Assembly: GCF_017830045.1 (NCBI RefSeq)
Contig: NZ_JAEDXU010000005.1
Span: 1 to 64,000, forward strand
Length of the DNA stretch: 64,000 nt
Source of the DNA: Enterococcus larvae
Lineage (GTDB): Bacteria; Bacillota; Bacilli; Lactobacillales; Enterococcaceae
Direction of reading: 5' to 3'
A model generated the notes under the pieces. That model made no database searches. It was not told where the DNA came from and worked only from the letters and a program-made list of their open reading frames with translations. Position 1 is the first letter of the stretch. Each line of letters opens with the position of its first letter. Shown piece by piece: positions 12,189-21,972 of the stretch. Made by a program: the position numbers and the translations under genes.

Positions 12189-12884
12189 ATGGTGAAAACA
12201 AATAAAACGGTGACGCTTGAAAGTGTCAAGCTCAGCGATATAGAAATAGAAATTCGAGCATTCATTTTACGAAAAGAGCCGCAGTTGACAGAGTCATCCT
12301 CAATTGACTATCCGAAATTGTTAAGCTATCGTTTGGAATATGTCCGCACTCTGCTAAAGGATGAGACGCTGAAGAGTGCGCAATTGAATCAGTTGATCGA
12401 GAAGCAGTTGAAGGATAACGAAGTCATTGCGGATAATCTGAATGAAACAATCGATGAGAAGCTGACGCTGGGGCAAAAAACAGCAGATGGCATTGCCAAG
12501 TTTGGCGGCAGCTGGCCGTTTATTTTTATTTTTCTGACAGTCTTACTGTTATGGATCATTTTGAATAGTATCGCCATTTTCTTTCAGCCTTTTGATAAAT
12601 ACCCATTCATATTACTGAATTTAGCTTTATCCTGTTTGGCTGCGATTCAAGCACCAATCATCATGATGAGTCAAAATCGACAAGAGACTCGCGATCGTGA
12701 ACAGGCGAAAAATGATTACAAGGTAAATTTGAAGGCAGAAATTGAAATAAGTTTGCTGCATGAAAAAATGGATTATCTGTTGAATGATCAGTGGCAGCAT
12801 CTAGTTGAGATTCAGAATATTCAACTGGAATTGCTGGGTGAGGTTCAAGAGCAGATCGAAGCAATAAAAGAAATAAAAAGCTAA
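12189..12884 (+). CDS. DUF1003 membrane protein
   Basis: 231 residues. A soluble N-terminal part (1-95) is followed by 'GQKTADGIAKFGGSWPFIF', two membrane segments (about 110-132 and 142-165) and a charged C-terminal helix with 'IMMSQNRQETRDREQAKNDYKVN', all typical of DUF1003. The family's role is unknown. AAGAGGAG precedes the ATG. It stands alone between a terminator and an independent promoter. Confidence 0.8.
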   Translation: MVKTNKTVTLESVKLSDIEIEIRAFILRKEPQLTESSSIDYPKLLSYRLEYVRTLLKDETLKSAQLNQLIEKQLKDNEVIADNLNETIDEKLTLGQKTADGIAKFGGSWPFIFIFLTVLLLWIILNSIAIFFQPFDKYPFILLNLALSCLAAIQAPIIMMSQNRQETRDREQAKNDYKVNLKAEIEISLLHEKMDYLLNDQWQHLVEIQNIQLELLGEVQEQIEAIKEIKS

Positions 12885-12983
12885 GTTGTATTAAAGGGAT
12901 CTTTTTCAAGAAATATCTGGTATACGGTCGGCAGTGAGGCGAGCTTCTTTTCAATGATTCAGCAGCTGAAACAGCCATATTAC

Positions 12984-13013
12984 TTGATAGAAATCTTGTT
13001 TTACCCTTATAAT
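12984..13013 (+). promoter_or_regulatory. Promoter of the gene at 13060
   Basis: TTGATA, 18 nt, TATAAT; the start codon follows 46 nt downstream. Confidence 0.65.
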
Positions 13014-13059
13014 AACATTATGAGCAGTTCGTTTGACTTGCTTGGAAGGGGAGATTTTT

Positions 13060-13491
13060 ATGTTTGATTATACAGATACGGTTCTATCGGTCATGCAGAG
13101 AGTTGAGGTATACAACGAAATTTTCGCAACAATTTCCAAGGAGATTCAGCAAGAAGGGTATAAGCTGACTGCGGACAGAAAGAAAAGGGATACCTATATC
13201 TTCTGTCGGAACAATATCAACCGCTTATTTGTCGAAGATTCGAATTTCAGGAAAGTGTTGAATCCGTATGACGAAAAGGCAGCAACTCTACTGTTGTGCA
13301 AAGGCTTGGATGAGTACAAGCAAGGTGTTTATTTATGGTTGGATGCAATGGATGAAAATTGTGAGATAGTCGATGTAGACAAGTATTCCCTTGGTCAAAG
13401 CGGGATCAGATCATCATTTGAGCTGATCAATCAGGCGTGTAAAGAAGCATGCGGCGGCATAGAGAGTGCTCACAGTGTACACAAGATGTAA
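13060..13491 (+). CDS. Uncharacterised 143-residue protein
   Basis: I do not recognise a family. The protein is soluble, with no signal peptide or membrane segment, mixed charge and several cysteines (including 'CKEACGG' near the C-terminus). The start ATG at 13060 follows AAGGGGAG; the frame is open 27 nt further upstream, but that start has no ribosome site. It has its own promoter (12984-13013) and terminator (13530-13568), so it is monocistronic. Confidence 0.7.
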   Translation: MFDYTDTVLSVMQRVEVYNEIFATISKEIQQEGYKLTADRKKRDTYIFCRNNINRLFVEDSNFRKVLNPYDEKAATLLLCKGLDEYKQGVYLWLDAMDENCEIVDVDKYSLGQSGIRSSFELINQACKEACGGIESAHSVHKM

Positions 13492-13529
13492 CGTCATTAT
13501 TTTAATTATCCAAAACGATTGATTGTTTT

Positions 13530-13568
13530 TAGAGGAGGCAGCTGCGGCTGAAGACCTCTTCTTTTTTT
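13530..13568 (+). terminator. Terminator after the 143-residue gene
   Basis: Hairpin of AGAGG...CCTCT with an inner CAGC/GCTG stem, then TTCTTTTTTT. Confidence 0.8.
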
Positions 13569-13638
13569 GCAGAAATCTGACCTTACAGAATACTTAAGGA
13601 TTTATTTGACGATAAAATGAGCTTTTTCTAAGATAATT

Positions 13639-13647
13639 TGCTATACT
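13639..13647 (+). promoter_or_regulatory. Extended -10 promoter of metK
   Basis: TGCTATACT gives an extended -10 element (TGN plus TATACT), about 7 nt before the first riboswitch helix; no good -35 is present. Confidence 0.5.
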
Positions 13648-13653
13648 GATATC

Positions 13654-13751
13654 GTTACAAGTTCCCGAAAGGATTTGCATGAGGAGCTATGTTTGTAAGA
13701 GACAACAGCTTTGAGCAAAGATGCCTTGTAACCGAATAGTAACTAGGGGGA
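13654..13751 (+). promoter_or_regulatory. SMK box (SAM-III) riboswitch
   Basis: The RNA begins GTTACAAGTTCCCGAAAGG and closes with CCTTGTAACC, with GAGGAGCTATG and GAGACAACAGC between, as in the SMK boxes before metK of enterococci and other Lactobacillales. The metK Shine-Dalgarno, AGGGGG at 13745-13750, can pair with the TTCCC segment. When S-adenosylmethionine binds, that pairing hides the ribosome site and translation of metK falls; this is a known property of the class. Confidence 0.92.
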
Positions 13752-13761
13752 ATAATATATT

Positions 13762-14949
13762 ATGGCAGAGAAACATTTATTTACATCAGAATCCGTTTCA
13801 GAAGGACATCCCGACAAAGTCGCGGATCAGATCAGTGATGCGATTTTGGACGCAATTTTGGAACAGGACCCAAAAGCCAGAGTGGCCTGCGAAACATCTG
13901 TAACAACAGGTCTTGTGTTAGTCTTTGGTGAGATATCAACAACAGCGTATGTGGATATTCAGAAGATTGTCCGTCAGACAGTCAAGGATATCGGCTATAC
14001 GCGAGCAAAGTATGGTTTTGATGGTGAAACCGTTGCTGTACTTGCAGCAATTGATGAACAATCGCCGGATATTGCTCAAGGTGTGGATGAAGCACTGGAA
14101 GTCCGAGGAGATGCCGATGAGAAAGACGAAATTGGTGCCGGTGATCAGGGCTTGATGTTTGGTTTTGCTGTAGATGAAACACCGGAATTGATGCCTTTAC
14201 CGATTTCATTAAGTCATCAACTGGTTCGTCGTCTGGCAGAGCTGAGGAAAGCGGGAACGCTGACGTACCTTCGTCCGGATGCGAAGTCTCAGGTAACTGT
14301 GGAATATGATGAAGCAGGACAACCGAAGCGAATAGATACAATTGTTATCAGTACCCAGCATGATGAACACGTGACGCTGGAACAGATTCAAAAAGATATA
14401 AAAGAACATGTAATAAACGAAGTGATACCTGAAAAATGGTTGGATGAAGAAACAAAATATTTTATCAATCCGACCGGACGTTTTGTTATCGGTGGTCCTC
14501 AAGGGGATGCTGGTCTGACAGGACGTAAAATCATTGTCGATACTTATGGCGGCTATGCGCGTCATGGCGGCGGTGCATTTTCAGGAAAAGATGCAACAAA
14601 GGTCGATCGCTCAGCAAGCTATGCAGCACGTTATATCGCAAAGAATATCGTTGCCGCAGGCTTAGCGAAAAAAGTTGAAGTTCAGTTGGCTTATGCAATT
14701 GGTGTTGCACAGCCAGTTTCAATTTCTATCAATACATTTGGAACAAGCGACATTGCTGAAAGCAAATTGATTGAAGCTGTTCGTGCAAACTTTGATTTGC
14801 GCCCGGCTGGCATCATTGAAATGCTGGATCTTCGTCGTCCAATCTACAAACAAACAGCAGCATATGGACATTTTGGTCGTACAGATATTGAACTTCCTTG
14901 GGAGCAGACAGATAAAGTCGATGCATTGAAGGCAAGTTTAGGGGAATAA
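13762..14949 (+). CDS. metK: S-adenosylmethionine synthetase
   Basis: Makes S-adenosylmethionine from methionine and ATP; 395 residues, normal length. Hallmarks are '[21 protein letters not shown]' near the N-terminus (methionine and ATP binding, split here by residues 5-25), '[10 protein letters not shown]' and '[17 protein letters not shown]' with the P-loop-like signature. Controlled by the SMK box just upstream and followed by a terminator. Confidence 0.97.
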   Translation: MAEKHLFTSESVSEGHPDKVADQISDAILDAILEQDPKARVACETSVTTGLVLVFGEISTTAYVDIQKIVRQTVKDIGYTRAKYGFDGETVAVLAAIDEQSPDIAQGVDEALEVRGDADEKDEIGAGDQGLMFGFAVDETPELMPLPISLSHQLVRRLAELRKAGTLTYLRPDAKSQVTVEYDEAGQPKRIDTIVISTQHDEHVTLEQIQKDIKEHVINEVIPEKWLDEETKYFINPTGRFVIGGPQGDAGLTGRKIIVDTYGGYARHGGGAFSGKDATKVDRSASYAARYIAKNIVAAGLAKKVEVQLAYAIGVAQPVSISINTFGTSDIAESKLIEAVRANFDLRPAGIIEMLDLRRPIYKQTAAYGHFGRTDIELPWEQTDKVDALKASLGE

Positions 14950-14991
14950 AGAGGCGACCCTGTCATTTATTTGACAGGGAGCTTCTTTTTC
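14948..14991 (+). terminator. Terminator after metK
   Basis: CCCTGTCA-tttatt-TGACAGGG hairpin with flanking GAGGC/GCTTC pairing and T-rich tail. Confidence 0.8.
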
Positions 14992-15048
14992 TTTGCCCTA
15001 AAATAACTGCAGCAGCTGGAAAATTGATTTTTTAAGAGGGGAAGATTT

Positions 15049-16530
15049 ATGGAAAAGCAAACGAATATTAAACTGGTTACCTTAGGTGTTTTTACAGCGA
15101 CCTTTATGACGGCGATCGAAGGAACCATCGTTTCAACAGCAATGCCGACAATCGTCGGTTCACTACAGGGAATGGAGATCATGAACTGGGTGTTCTCCAT
15201 TTACCTGCTGACTAATGCGATGCTTACGCCTATTTACGGCAAGCTGGCAGATAAAATCGGTCGTAAGCCGGTTTTTCTGATTGGGATCACTATTTTTATT
15301 CTAGGCTCATCGCTTTGCGGCTTTGCTCCGAATATGGAGACATTGATCATCGCCAGAGCAGTTCAGGGAGTTGGTGCCGGAGCAGTGATGCCTGTTGCAT
15401 TGACGATCATTGCGGATATTTATCCGATGGAAAAGCGAGCAAAAATATTGGGGCTGAATAGTGCAGCTTGGGGAGTTGCCAGCGTTTTTGGCCCGTTAGC
15501 GGGTGGTTTTATTGTAGATACAGTAGGTTGGCATTGGATATTTTTTATCAATGTACCGATTGGCTTGGCGTTGCTGCTGCTCATCTCCATCTATCTGGTG
15601 GAACCGAAGCGTGAAAAAGCAGGTCAGCCGATGGATATTCTTGGAAGCATGCTGTTGATGGTGTCACTTTTATTGCTGTTATTAGGTTTTCAACTGATTG
15701 GTGATGGTGGTTTTTCAATAAAAATTTTGCTCTTCTTTTTCGGTTCTGCGGCTGCCTTGGCAGCATTTGTTTTCGTGGAGAAACGAGCAAAAGATCCTGT
15801 TATATCATTACACCTATTCAAAAATTCAACGTTTGTATTTGTTAATCTGATTGCTGCGCTGATTAGTGGTTTTCTAATGGGAGTAGAGGTTTATATTCCA
15901 ATGTGGCTGCAAGGGGTTTTAGGAACTGCTGCAGGCTTGGGTGGTTTGGCATTGGCGCCGATGTCGGTTTTATGGATGGTTGGTTCCTTTGCCGCCAGCA
16001 GCCTACTTGAAAAATCAGATGTGAAGAGAGTGTTGATGATTGGTTTGAGCGTTATCTTATTTGGCGGTGCTTGTTTGATTCTAGTTTCTGTCAATGCACC
16101 GGTCTTTCTGTTTTTTGTAATTTCAGCTGTTTTAGGGATTGGTTTTGGGATAACGATCACGACGACGACAGTGACAGCTCAAAATAGTGTACCCCATAGT
16201 GATGTTGGTGTAGCTACATCATTCAATACCCTATCCCGCACGATCGGACAGACCGTAATGATCTCTGTTTTTGGTGTATTGTTGAATACGGTGATGCATT
16301 CAAATTTATCTCAAAGCGGATTAAAGGTAGAAGCTGATGTAATGAATCAGCTGGTCAATCCCCATACTGCGAATGAGATTTCCAGTGAGCTTTTGAAGCC
16401 GCTAAGAGGGATTTTATACTCCGGTCTTCATCAGGTATTTTTCGTTGGAATTGGTTTAGTTGTTGTATCACTATTGATGATCTTATTTTTGTCACGACCA
16501 AAAACAGCGAATAGTGTTAAAATGAGATAA
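15049..16530 (+). CDS. DHA2-family (14-TM) MFS drug exporter
   Basis: Proton-driven efflux pump of 493 residues of the EmrB/QacA group. Motif A 'GKLADKIGRKPVFLIG' lies between helices 2 and 3, and the antiporter motif C appears as 'GVASVFGPLAGGFIV' in helix 5. About fourteen hydrophobic segments can be counted. It is followed 24 nt later by an esterase gene, with which it may be cotranscribed. Substrate unknown. Confidence 0.88.
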   Translation: MEKQTNIKLVTLGVFTATFMTAIEGTIVSTAMPTIVGSLQGMEIMNWVFSIYLLTNAMLTPIYGKLADKIGRKPVFLIGITIFILGSSLCGFAPNMETLIIARAVQGVGAGAVMPVALTIIADIYPMEKRAKILGLNSAAWGVASVFGPLAGGFIVDTVGWHWIFFINVPIGLALLLLISIYLVEPKREKAGQPMDILGSMLLMVSLLLLLLGFQLIGDGGFSIKILLFFFGSAAALAAFVFVEKRAKDPVISLHLFKNSTFVFVNLIAALISGFLMGVEVYIPMWLQGVLGTAAGLGGLALAPMSVLWMVGSFAASSLLEKSDVKRVLMIGLSVILFGGACLILVSVNAPVFLFFVISAVLGIGFGITITTTTVTAQNSVPHSDVGVATSFNTLSRTIGQTVMISVFGVLLNTVMHSNLSQSGLKVEADVMNQLVNPHTANEISSELLKPLRGILYSGLHQVFFVGIGLVVVSLLMILFLSRPKTANSVKMR

Positions 16531-16554
16531 CACAATAAAAAGTGAGGGGTCGTC

Positions 16555-17370
16555 ATGGCATTTTTACAGGCAAATATTTATTCAAATGTATTGGGAATGG
16601 AAGTAATGATGAATGTGGTTCTGCCGCAGCGAACAGAGAAGTTGATTGGAACAAGCACTGCTGGGAGCACAGAGGATGTACCAGTACTTTATCTTCTGCA
16701 TGGAATGGGAGGCAACCATAGCGTTTGGGAAAGAAGAACGAATATTGAGCGCTATGTGTCTAATCGGGGACTGGCAGTGATCATGCCGTCAACCGATTTG
16801 GGCTGGTATGCTGATACGCAGTATGACATGAAATACTGGACCTTTTTATCTGAGGAGCTGCCTGAAATCTGTCAGGAACTGTTTCCTCAGCTTAGTCGAA
16901 AAAGAGAGAAAACCTTTGCTGCCGGGTTGTCAATGGGGGGCTATGGAGCATTTAAGCTCGGGCTGCGTCAGCCGGAACGCTTTGCAGCGATAGCTTCGCT
17001 TTCTGGCCCGCTAAATATTGCTGCACGGGTGGAAGATCTGCTTCTTATTCGTAATGAAGCCTATTGGACGGGAGTCTTTGGACCGTTGGATGAGTTCAAG
17101 GAATCAGAACATGACTTGCTCTTTCTTTTGAAAGAGGCTCTTAAGGAGCAGAAAAATCTGCCGGATATTTTTCTTGCTTGCGGAGAACAGGACCCGCTGC
17201 TCCATGCCAGCGAAGATGTTTCCAGAGCATTGAGTGAAGCAAAAATACCACATTTCTTTGAAACTGCTGCGGGAGGTCATGATTGGCATTTTTGGGATGA
17301 ATGGATTCAAAAAGTAATCGATTGGTTACCGTTAGATGAAGCGGAGACTTTTGAACGAAGTGGAAATTGA
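16555..17370 (+). CDS. Tributyrin-esterase-like alpha/beta hydrolase
   Basis: Esterase of 271 residues of the EstA/esterase D family. Nucleophilic Ser in 'GLSMGGYGAFKLGL', oxyanion region 'YLLHGMGGNHSVWERRT', and a C-terminal His in 'AGGHDWHFW' complete the expected triad with an acid in 'CGEQDPLL'. No signal peptide, so cytoplasmic. Related lactococcal enzymes hydrolyse short-chain acyl esters; the natural substrate is not known. GTGAGGGG precedes the ATG. Confidence 0.88.
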   Translation: MAFLQANIYSNVLGMEVMMNVVLPQRTEKLIGTSTAGSTEDVPVLYLLHGMGGNHSVWERRTNIERYVSNRGLAVIMPSTDLGWYADTQYDMKYWTFLSEELPEICQELFPQLSRKREKTFAAGLSMGGYGAFKLGLRQPERFAAIASLSGPLNIAARVEDLLLIRNEAYWTGVFGPLDEFKESEHDLLFLLKEALKEQKNLPDIFLACGEQDPLLHASEDVSRALSEAKIPHFFETAAGGHDWHFWDEWIQKVIDWLPLDEAETFERSGN

Positions 17371-17408
17371 TTCCTCCTAAATGAAAAAATTAAATAATGA
17401 ATATTTTT

Positions 17409-17450
17409 CAAGTCAAGCATTTATAAAATATGCTTTGGCTTGTTTTTTTT
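17409..17450 (+). terminator. Terminator after the esterase gene
   Basis: CAAGTCAAGCAT / ATGCTTTGGCTTG imperfect hairpin with T8. Confidence 0.8.
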
Positions 17451-17484
17451 GTTTTTCACATTTATAAAAAAAAGTGCATTACTT

Positions 17485-17513
17485 TTGAAAAAGAAATCCA
17501 AGCTCCTTACAAT
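17485..17513 (+). promoter_or_regulatory. Promoter of the amaP-asp23-glsB operon
   Basis: TTGAAA, 17 nt, TACAAT, about 50 nt before amaP. Confidence 0.6.
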
Positions 17514-17561
17514 GAATAGTGTAAGGTATTTTCTAATTCATTGTGATTGGAGGGAGAGGCA

Positions 17562-18122
17562 TTGAGTAAATTTAAAAAGTTGATTCTGTGTTTGATTATC
17601 TTGGTTGGGTTGACACTTATAGCACCACTGATCTTCTTCAATAATCAAGCAACTGTTCTTTCACTGCCGTTGGCATATCCAAATTACTCTTTATTCATCC
17701 ATCCGGCACTTAATCTATACTTGTTTTGGGCAAGTGTTGTTGTGTTTGTGCTGCTGGTCGGAGCGTTCTTTGCTGTTCTTTTTTTACCGAAAAAGGAAAA
17801 GGCACTGATCATAAAGGAAGAGAACGGTGCATTGAAAATCGAAGGAAAGAGTATCGAAAGCTATGTCTCAGCTAATTTGGATCGAACGCAATTCATTCAA
17901 CAGCCGAAAATCAAGGTTCAGATGACTAAAAATAAAATAGCCGTTAATATTTTCGGTAAATTTAAAGCGTACGGCGGGATTGTCCCTAGTACGGAGTTGA
18001 TGATCGCTGATGTTAAAGCAGATATACAAAATCTTTTAGGCATAAAGGATCGGCCGATTGATGTGGTAGTTGATTTTGTCGATTACGTAGAAAAGAAAAA
18101 GCGTAAATCCAGAGTTGAGTAA
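17562..18122 (+). CDS. amaP: AmaP, membrane anchor of Asp23
   Basis: 186 residues. Two N-terminal membrane segments (about 5-27 and 53-76) are followed by a cytoplasmic domain that in this family ties the abundant Asp23 protein to the membrane. TTG at 17562 is chosen as start because GGAGGGAG precedes it by a suitable gap; another in-frame TTG lies 15 nt upstream without a site. It is first in an operon with a DUF2273 gene, an Asp23/Gls24 gene and a GlsB-like gene. Confidence 0.85.
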   Translation: MSKFKKLILCLIILVGLTLIAPLIFFNNQATVLSLPLAYPNYSLFIHPALNLYLFWASVVVFVLLVGAFFAVLFLPKKEKALIIKEENGALKIEGKSIESYVSANLDRTQFIQQPKIKVQMTKNKIAVNIFGKFKAYGGIVPSTELMIADVKADIQNLLGIKDRPIDVVVDFVDYVEKKKRKSRVE

Positions 18123-18136
18123 AGAGGTGAATAAAG

Positions 18137-18331
18137 ATGAAAGAGATTTTTGAGAAGTATAGATGGTCGATCATCGGCGGACTGAGCGGATTTATTTTGG
18201 CGATTTTGTTTCTTACGGTAGGTTTTTTTAAAACACTTTTGATCCTTATTCTAACAGCGGCAGGGGTCTACGTAGGTTTCTACCTGAAACGCTCAGGGTT
18301 GGCTGAACATTTTTTCGATGATAAGTCATAA
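18137..18331 (+). CDS. DUF2273 small membrane protein
   Basis: 64 residues with two hydrophobic segments (about 12-30 and 33-50) and a charged tail. DUF2273 proteins accompany amaP and asp23 in Lactobacillales. It follows amaP by 14 nt with GAGGTG as ribosome site. Confidence 0.82.
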   Translation: MKEIFEKYRWSIIGGLSGFILAILFLTVGFFKTLLILILTAAGVYVGFYLKRSGLAEHFFDDKS

Positions 18332-18352
18332 TAATTTCAACATTGTAATGGT

Positions 18353-18358
18353 TATAAT
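18353..18358 (+). promoter_or_regulatory. Possible internal promoter before the Asp23 gene
   Basis: Perfect TATAAT, but no convincing -35 at the right distance. It could give extra transcription of the asp23-like gene. Confidence 0.35.
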
Positions 18359-18397
18359 ATAATAACAATATATCAAATAAATCAGGAGGTAATGGAA

Positions 18398-18925
18398 ATG
18401 GATACAACTAAATCAGTAACAACACCAGTACAAGAGGTAAAAGGCGAATTGACGTATGATGATAAAGTGATTCAAAAAATCATTGGGATTGCTTTAGAAA
18501 ATATTGATGGTCTGTTAACAGTTGATGGCGGGTTCTTCTCAAATATTGCAGAAAAATTAGTCAATACAAATAACGTTACTTCAGGGATTGATGTGGAAGT
18601 AGGAAAGAAACAAGTTGCTGTTGACTTAGATATCGTTGCGGAATACGGCAAAGATATTTCTAAATTGTTTACAGATATTCAAAAGTTGATCGTAGAAGAA
18701 GTGAAAAAAATGACTGGTCTTGAAGTGATCGAAGTAAACGTAAATGTTGTAGACATCAAGACGAAGGAGCAATACGAAAAAGATTCTGTGACTGTTCAAG
18801 ATAGAGTGGGAAGCGCGGCTGAAAGCACAGGCGAATTTGCTTCTAATCAAACAGATAAAGCAAAAAAGGCAATCAATAAGGGAACAGATAAGGCCAAAGA
18901 ACAAATGGAGCCGCGAGTTCAATAA
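18398..18925 (+). CDS. Asp23/Gls24-family envelope stress protein
   Basis: 175-residue cytoplasmic protein. The Asp23 domain spans about 12-125 ('GELTYDDKVIQKIIGIALENIDG' start, 'VEVGKKQVAVDLDIVAEYG' core), followed by a charged, lysine- and threonine-rich tail. In enterococci Gls24 proteins are general stress and virulence-associated factors. Start at the second ATG (18398), 8 nt after AGGAGGT; the ATG at 18392 is too close to that site. Confidence 0.88.
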   Translation: MDTTKSVTTPVQEVKGELTYDDKVIQKIIGIALENIDGLLTVDGGFFSNIAEKLVNTNNVTSGIDVEVGKKQVAVDLDIVAEYGKDISKLFTDIQKLIVEEVKKMTGLEVIEVNVNVVDIKTKEQYEKDSVTVQDRVGSAAESTGEFASNQTDKAKKAINKGTDKAKEQMEPRVQ

Positions 18926-18982
18926 CAAAAACTTCGGCAAGTATATCACTATAGATAAAACAGAAGAAAGAAGGAATTGAAA

Positions 18983-19225
18983 ATGGGATTTATATGGTCA
19001 CTTTTAGTCGGTGCATTGATTGGTGTGATAGCAGGAGCTATCACAAATAAAGGCGGTTCAATGGGCTGGATTGCAAATATTGCAGCGGGGCTGATTGGTT
19101 CTGCAATTGGGCAAGCGCTACTTGGCAGTTGGGGTCCCAGCTTGGCAGGGATGGCATTGATTCCATCAATCGTAGGTGCGGTCATACTAGTAGCTGTTGT
19201 TTCTTTCTTCTTTGGAAGAAAATAG
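18983..19225 (+). CDS. glsB: GlsB/YeaQ/YmgE-family stress membrane protein
   Basis: 80 residues, three hydrophobic glycine-rich segments typical of the transglycosylase-associated (GlsB/YeaQ) family. ATG at 18983 follows AAGGA. Last gene of the stress operon; a terminator follows at 19295-19335. Confidence 0.85.
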   Translation: MGFIWSLLVGALIGVIAGAITNKGGSMGWIANIAAGLIGSAIGQALLGSWGPSLAGMALIPSIVGAVILVAVVSFFFGRK

Positions 19226-19294
19226 CCAGAGCTAATTGAAGTTAATAGAATATGGGTGTATACGGAGCTGGTGAAGTGGGTCCGAAATATATCT

Positions 19295-19335
19295 AAAGCC
19301 CCATCAGAGTGGATAATCCTCTGATGGGGCTTTGT
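19295..19335. terminator. Bidirectional terminator between glsB and the tetR gene
   Basis: AAAGCCCCATCAGAG pairs with CTCTGATGGGGCTTT around a short loop. The genes on either side converge and the hairpin has A and T runs on its two sides, so it can serve both. Confidence 0.8.
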
Positions 19336-19374
19336 CTATTCATTCAGTTGATGCGGATCGAAAAAACAGGTGTA

Positions 19375-20022
19375 TTAGTCGTCAGCTTCTAAAGAATCGA
19401 GAAACAGACGGATCATTCGCTTGAAGGTGTCTTTTTGCTTCTTCTGCTGTCGATAGGCAAAGCTCTCCTCCACATAGGTGAGCTGATTGTCTGTAATATA
19501 CTGCTTCATCAATACCACCTGTTGGCTCAGATAGCTGTCGCCGTTGAGAATCTTGCTGTACAGCTGTTTTTCTTCTGTGATATCGATCAACAAGCCGAAT
19601 AAAAGATGCTGAAGCGCACTGACTGCGATGCAGCTTGCTTCTATTGAAAAACCGGCGGTTCTTAGGATACCGAGTAAATCGTTGTAGCGCGTCAGCCGGA
19701 GAGGAGAGGAAGGGATCGTATTCATCTCTATTTCAAGGGCACAGGGAAACTGCTGATACAAATCGTAATAATTTTCCATGTATGCAAACAATACTTGTTT
19801 CCAGTCATCGGTATGCTCCGGCGTTTGAAAATGGCGTTCGATTTCTTCCGCCATGCTTTGTAGAAGTGCCTGCTTATTTTGAAAGTACCAGTACAGAGCG
19901 GGGGCTTGAACATCAATTTTTTTTGCGATTTTTCGCATGGATAATTTTTCAATATCCGGTGTCTCCTCCAGAAGTTGAAAGGCAGCTTCTATGATTTTTT
20001 CTCGAGATAGCTTGTTCTCCAT
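19375..20022 (-). CDS. TetR-family repressor
   Basis: 215 residues. The N-terminal helix-turn-helix is clear ('[21 protein letters not shown]', residues about 24-44), in the TetR class; the C-terminal part is likely the ligand pocket. It is divergent from the heterodimeric ABC exporter at 20254, with 231 nt between, and therefore probably controls it (inference). No strong palindrome was found in the gap. Confidence 0.85.
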   Translation of the reverse strand: MENKLSREKIIEAAFQLLEETPDIEKLSMRKIAKKIDVQAPALYWYFQNKQALLQSMAEEIERHFQTPEHTDDWKQVLFAYMENYYDLYQQFPCALEIEMNTIPSSPLRLTRYNDLLGILRTAGFSIEASCIAVSALQHLLFGLLIDITEEKQLYSKILNGDSYLSQQVVLMKQYITDNQLTYVEESFAYRQQKKQKDTFKRMIRLFLDSLEADD

Positions 20023-20253
20023 TTTTTTTCATCCTTTAGTCTGAATTTTGGTTAAATGACTTGTATTTGTTCTATGAAATATGGTAAATTATGGGTCAGT
20101 CTGTTTTACAGTGTTAAATAAGTGGTCATCAAACGGTCCGTCAGTGTCTCGCGGAGCGTCTGTTCATATTTATAATAACACATTCCCCGTTTAATAAAAG
20201 TGTTGCCTGATCAGGGGAGTACAGGCTAGTTATAGTGGAAAGTAGGGGGTAAA

Positions 20254-21972
20254 ATGAATATTGTTATGGACCATGTAAAGAAATACAAGAAGGAAACTGC
20301 GATTGCTCTATTTACAGTAGTTATCATGGTCATGTCTGCTTTATGGCAGCCTAAGCTGCTTCAGCAGGTACTTGAAGCAATCATCAAAGAAGATAATGAT
20401 CAAATGAATTCGTTGGGGATCTATCTGATCGTCATAGCCGGTCTCGGATTGATTGCGGGAGTCTTCAATACGATATTCTCTGCTAAAGTTGCGCAGGGAG
20501 TCAGTGCAGACATTCGAGAAGCAGCTTTTCGAAAAATACAGACATTTTCATTTGCAAATATTGAAGAATTTTCAGCAGGAAACTTAGTTGTTCGGTTAAC
20601 GAACGACATTACTCAGATTCAAAATGCAATCATGATTGCACTGCAGTCATTGTTTCGAATACCGATTCTCTTTATAGGAAGCTTTGCGTTAGCGATGACG
20701 ACATTGCCTCAGCTTTGGTGGATCATCGTTCTATTAGTGGTTGCCGTAATCATCATTACGATCTTATCCTTTTCTCAAATGGGCAAGCACTTTACAATCA
20801 TTCAGAATTTGATCGATAAGGTCAACAGTCTGGCAAAAGAGAATTTATTGGGCATTCGTGTAGTGAAGTCCTTTGTTCAGGAGAAAAATGAATTGGCGAG
20901 ATTCAGTAAAGTCAGCGATGATTTGACGACGCATAATGTGATTGTTGGGACATTGTTTTCTGTAATGATCCCATCCTTTATGCTGGTTGCTAACTTGGCT
21001 GTTGCCGGTGCAATTTTCTTTGTCAGCGATCTGGCAAAGGATGATCCGACCTTGATTGGCGGTATCGCTTCCTTCATGAACTATTTGATGCAGATCATGA
21101 TGGCCATCATCATTGGCGGAATGATGATGATGATGACGTCACGTGCTGCTGTTTCGATCAAACGGATCAAAGAAGTAATGGATGCAGTTCCGGCAATCAC
21201 TTATCCGGATGTTCCGGAAGAGAATCTAAACGGCAGCGTGGCATTCGAGCATGTCAGCTTCCGTTATCCCGGCGATGAAACAGATACATTGAAAGATGTT
21301 TCGTTTACTATCAAACCTGGGGAACAGATTGGTATCGTCGGAGCAACAGGTGCCGGAAAATCAACCTTGGCTCAGCTGATCCCGCGATTATTCGATCCGA
21401 CAGAAGGAACAGTTAAGGTTGGCGGAGTGGATCTGCATGATGTTAATGAGCATAGTTTGCGTAAAACCGTTTCTTTTGTTCTGCAAAAAGCGATTCTATT
21501 TTCAGGGACGATTTCTGAAAATCTGCGTCATGGGAAACAGAATGCAGATGAAACAGACATGACCAGAGCAACTCAGGTTGCTCAAGCGAGAGAGTTTATC
21601 GAGAAGCTGGCGTTACAGTACGAAGCACCGGTGGAAGAGCGTAGTACGAATTTCTCAGGTGGTCAGAAGCAGCGTTTATCTATTTCACGTGGTGTAATTG
21701 GCGAACCGAAGATATTGATCCTTGATGACAGTACAAGTGCCTTAGATGCACGTTCTGAGAGTCTTGTTAAGGAAGCATTGGAAAATGATTTAGGAAATAC
21801 AACGACGATTATTATTGCTCAGAAGATTTCTTCAGTGGTCAATGCGGACCGAATCTTTGTTCTTGATAAAGGACGGTTAGTCGGCGAAGGAACCCATAAG
21901 GAATTAGCTGCTAATAATGAGGTCTATAAGGAGATTTATGAAACTCAAAAAGGAAAGGATGAGGTAGAATGA
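20254..21972 (+). CDS. efrA: Heterodimeric ABC multidrug exporter, EfrA-type subunit
   Basis: Half-transporter of 572 residues: six membrane segments (about 1-300), then an ATPase domain. Walker A is 'GATGAGKST', signature 'FSGGQKQR', Walker B '[12 protein letters not shown]' with Asp where the catalytic Glu is usual, and the switch His is Gln ('IIAQKISS'). These changes mark the degenerate-site partner of asymmetric exporters such as TM287/288 and EfrAB. GGGGG precedes the ATG; the stop overlaps the next start (ATGA). Confidence 0.9.
   Translation: MNIVMDHVKKYKKETAIALFTVVIMVMSALWQPKLLQQVLEAIIKEDNDQMNSLGIYLIVIAGLGLIAGVFNTIFSAKVAQGVSADIREAAFRKIQTFSFANIEEFSAGNLVVRLTNDITQIQNAIMIALQSLFRIPILFIGSFALAMTTLPQLWWIIVLLVVAVIIITILSFSQMGKHFTIIQNLIDKVNSLAKENLLGIRVVKSFVQEKNELARFSKVSDDLTTHNVIVGTLFSVMIPSFMLVANLAVAGAIFFVSDLAKDDPTLIGGIASFMNYLMQIMMAIIIGGMMMMMTSRAAVSIKRIKEVMDAVPAITYPDVPEENLNGSVAFEHVSFRYPGDETDTLKDVSFTIKPGEQIGIVGATGAGKSTLAQLIPRLFDPTEGTVKVGGVDLHDVNEHSLRKTVSFVLQKAILFSGTISENLRHGKQNADETDMTRATQVAQAREFIEKLALQYEAPVEERSTNFSGGQKQRLSISRGVIGEPKILILDDSTSALDARSESLVKEALENDLGNTTTIIIAQKISSVVNADRIFVLDKGRLVGEGTHKELAANNEVYKEIYETQKGKDEVE

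Noticed and set aside
21700-21830. Altered Walker B and switch residues in EfrA as signs of gene decay
   Set aside because: The same changes, with the matching altered signature in EfrB, are the normal state of asymmetric heterodimeric exporters.
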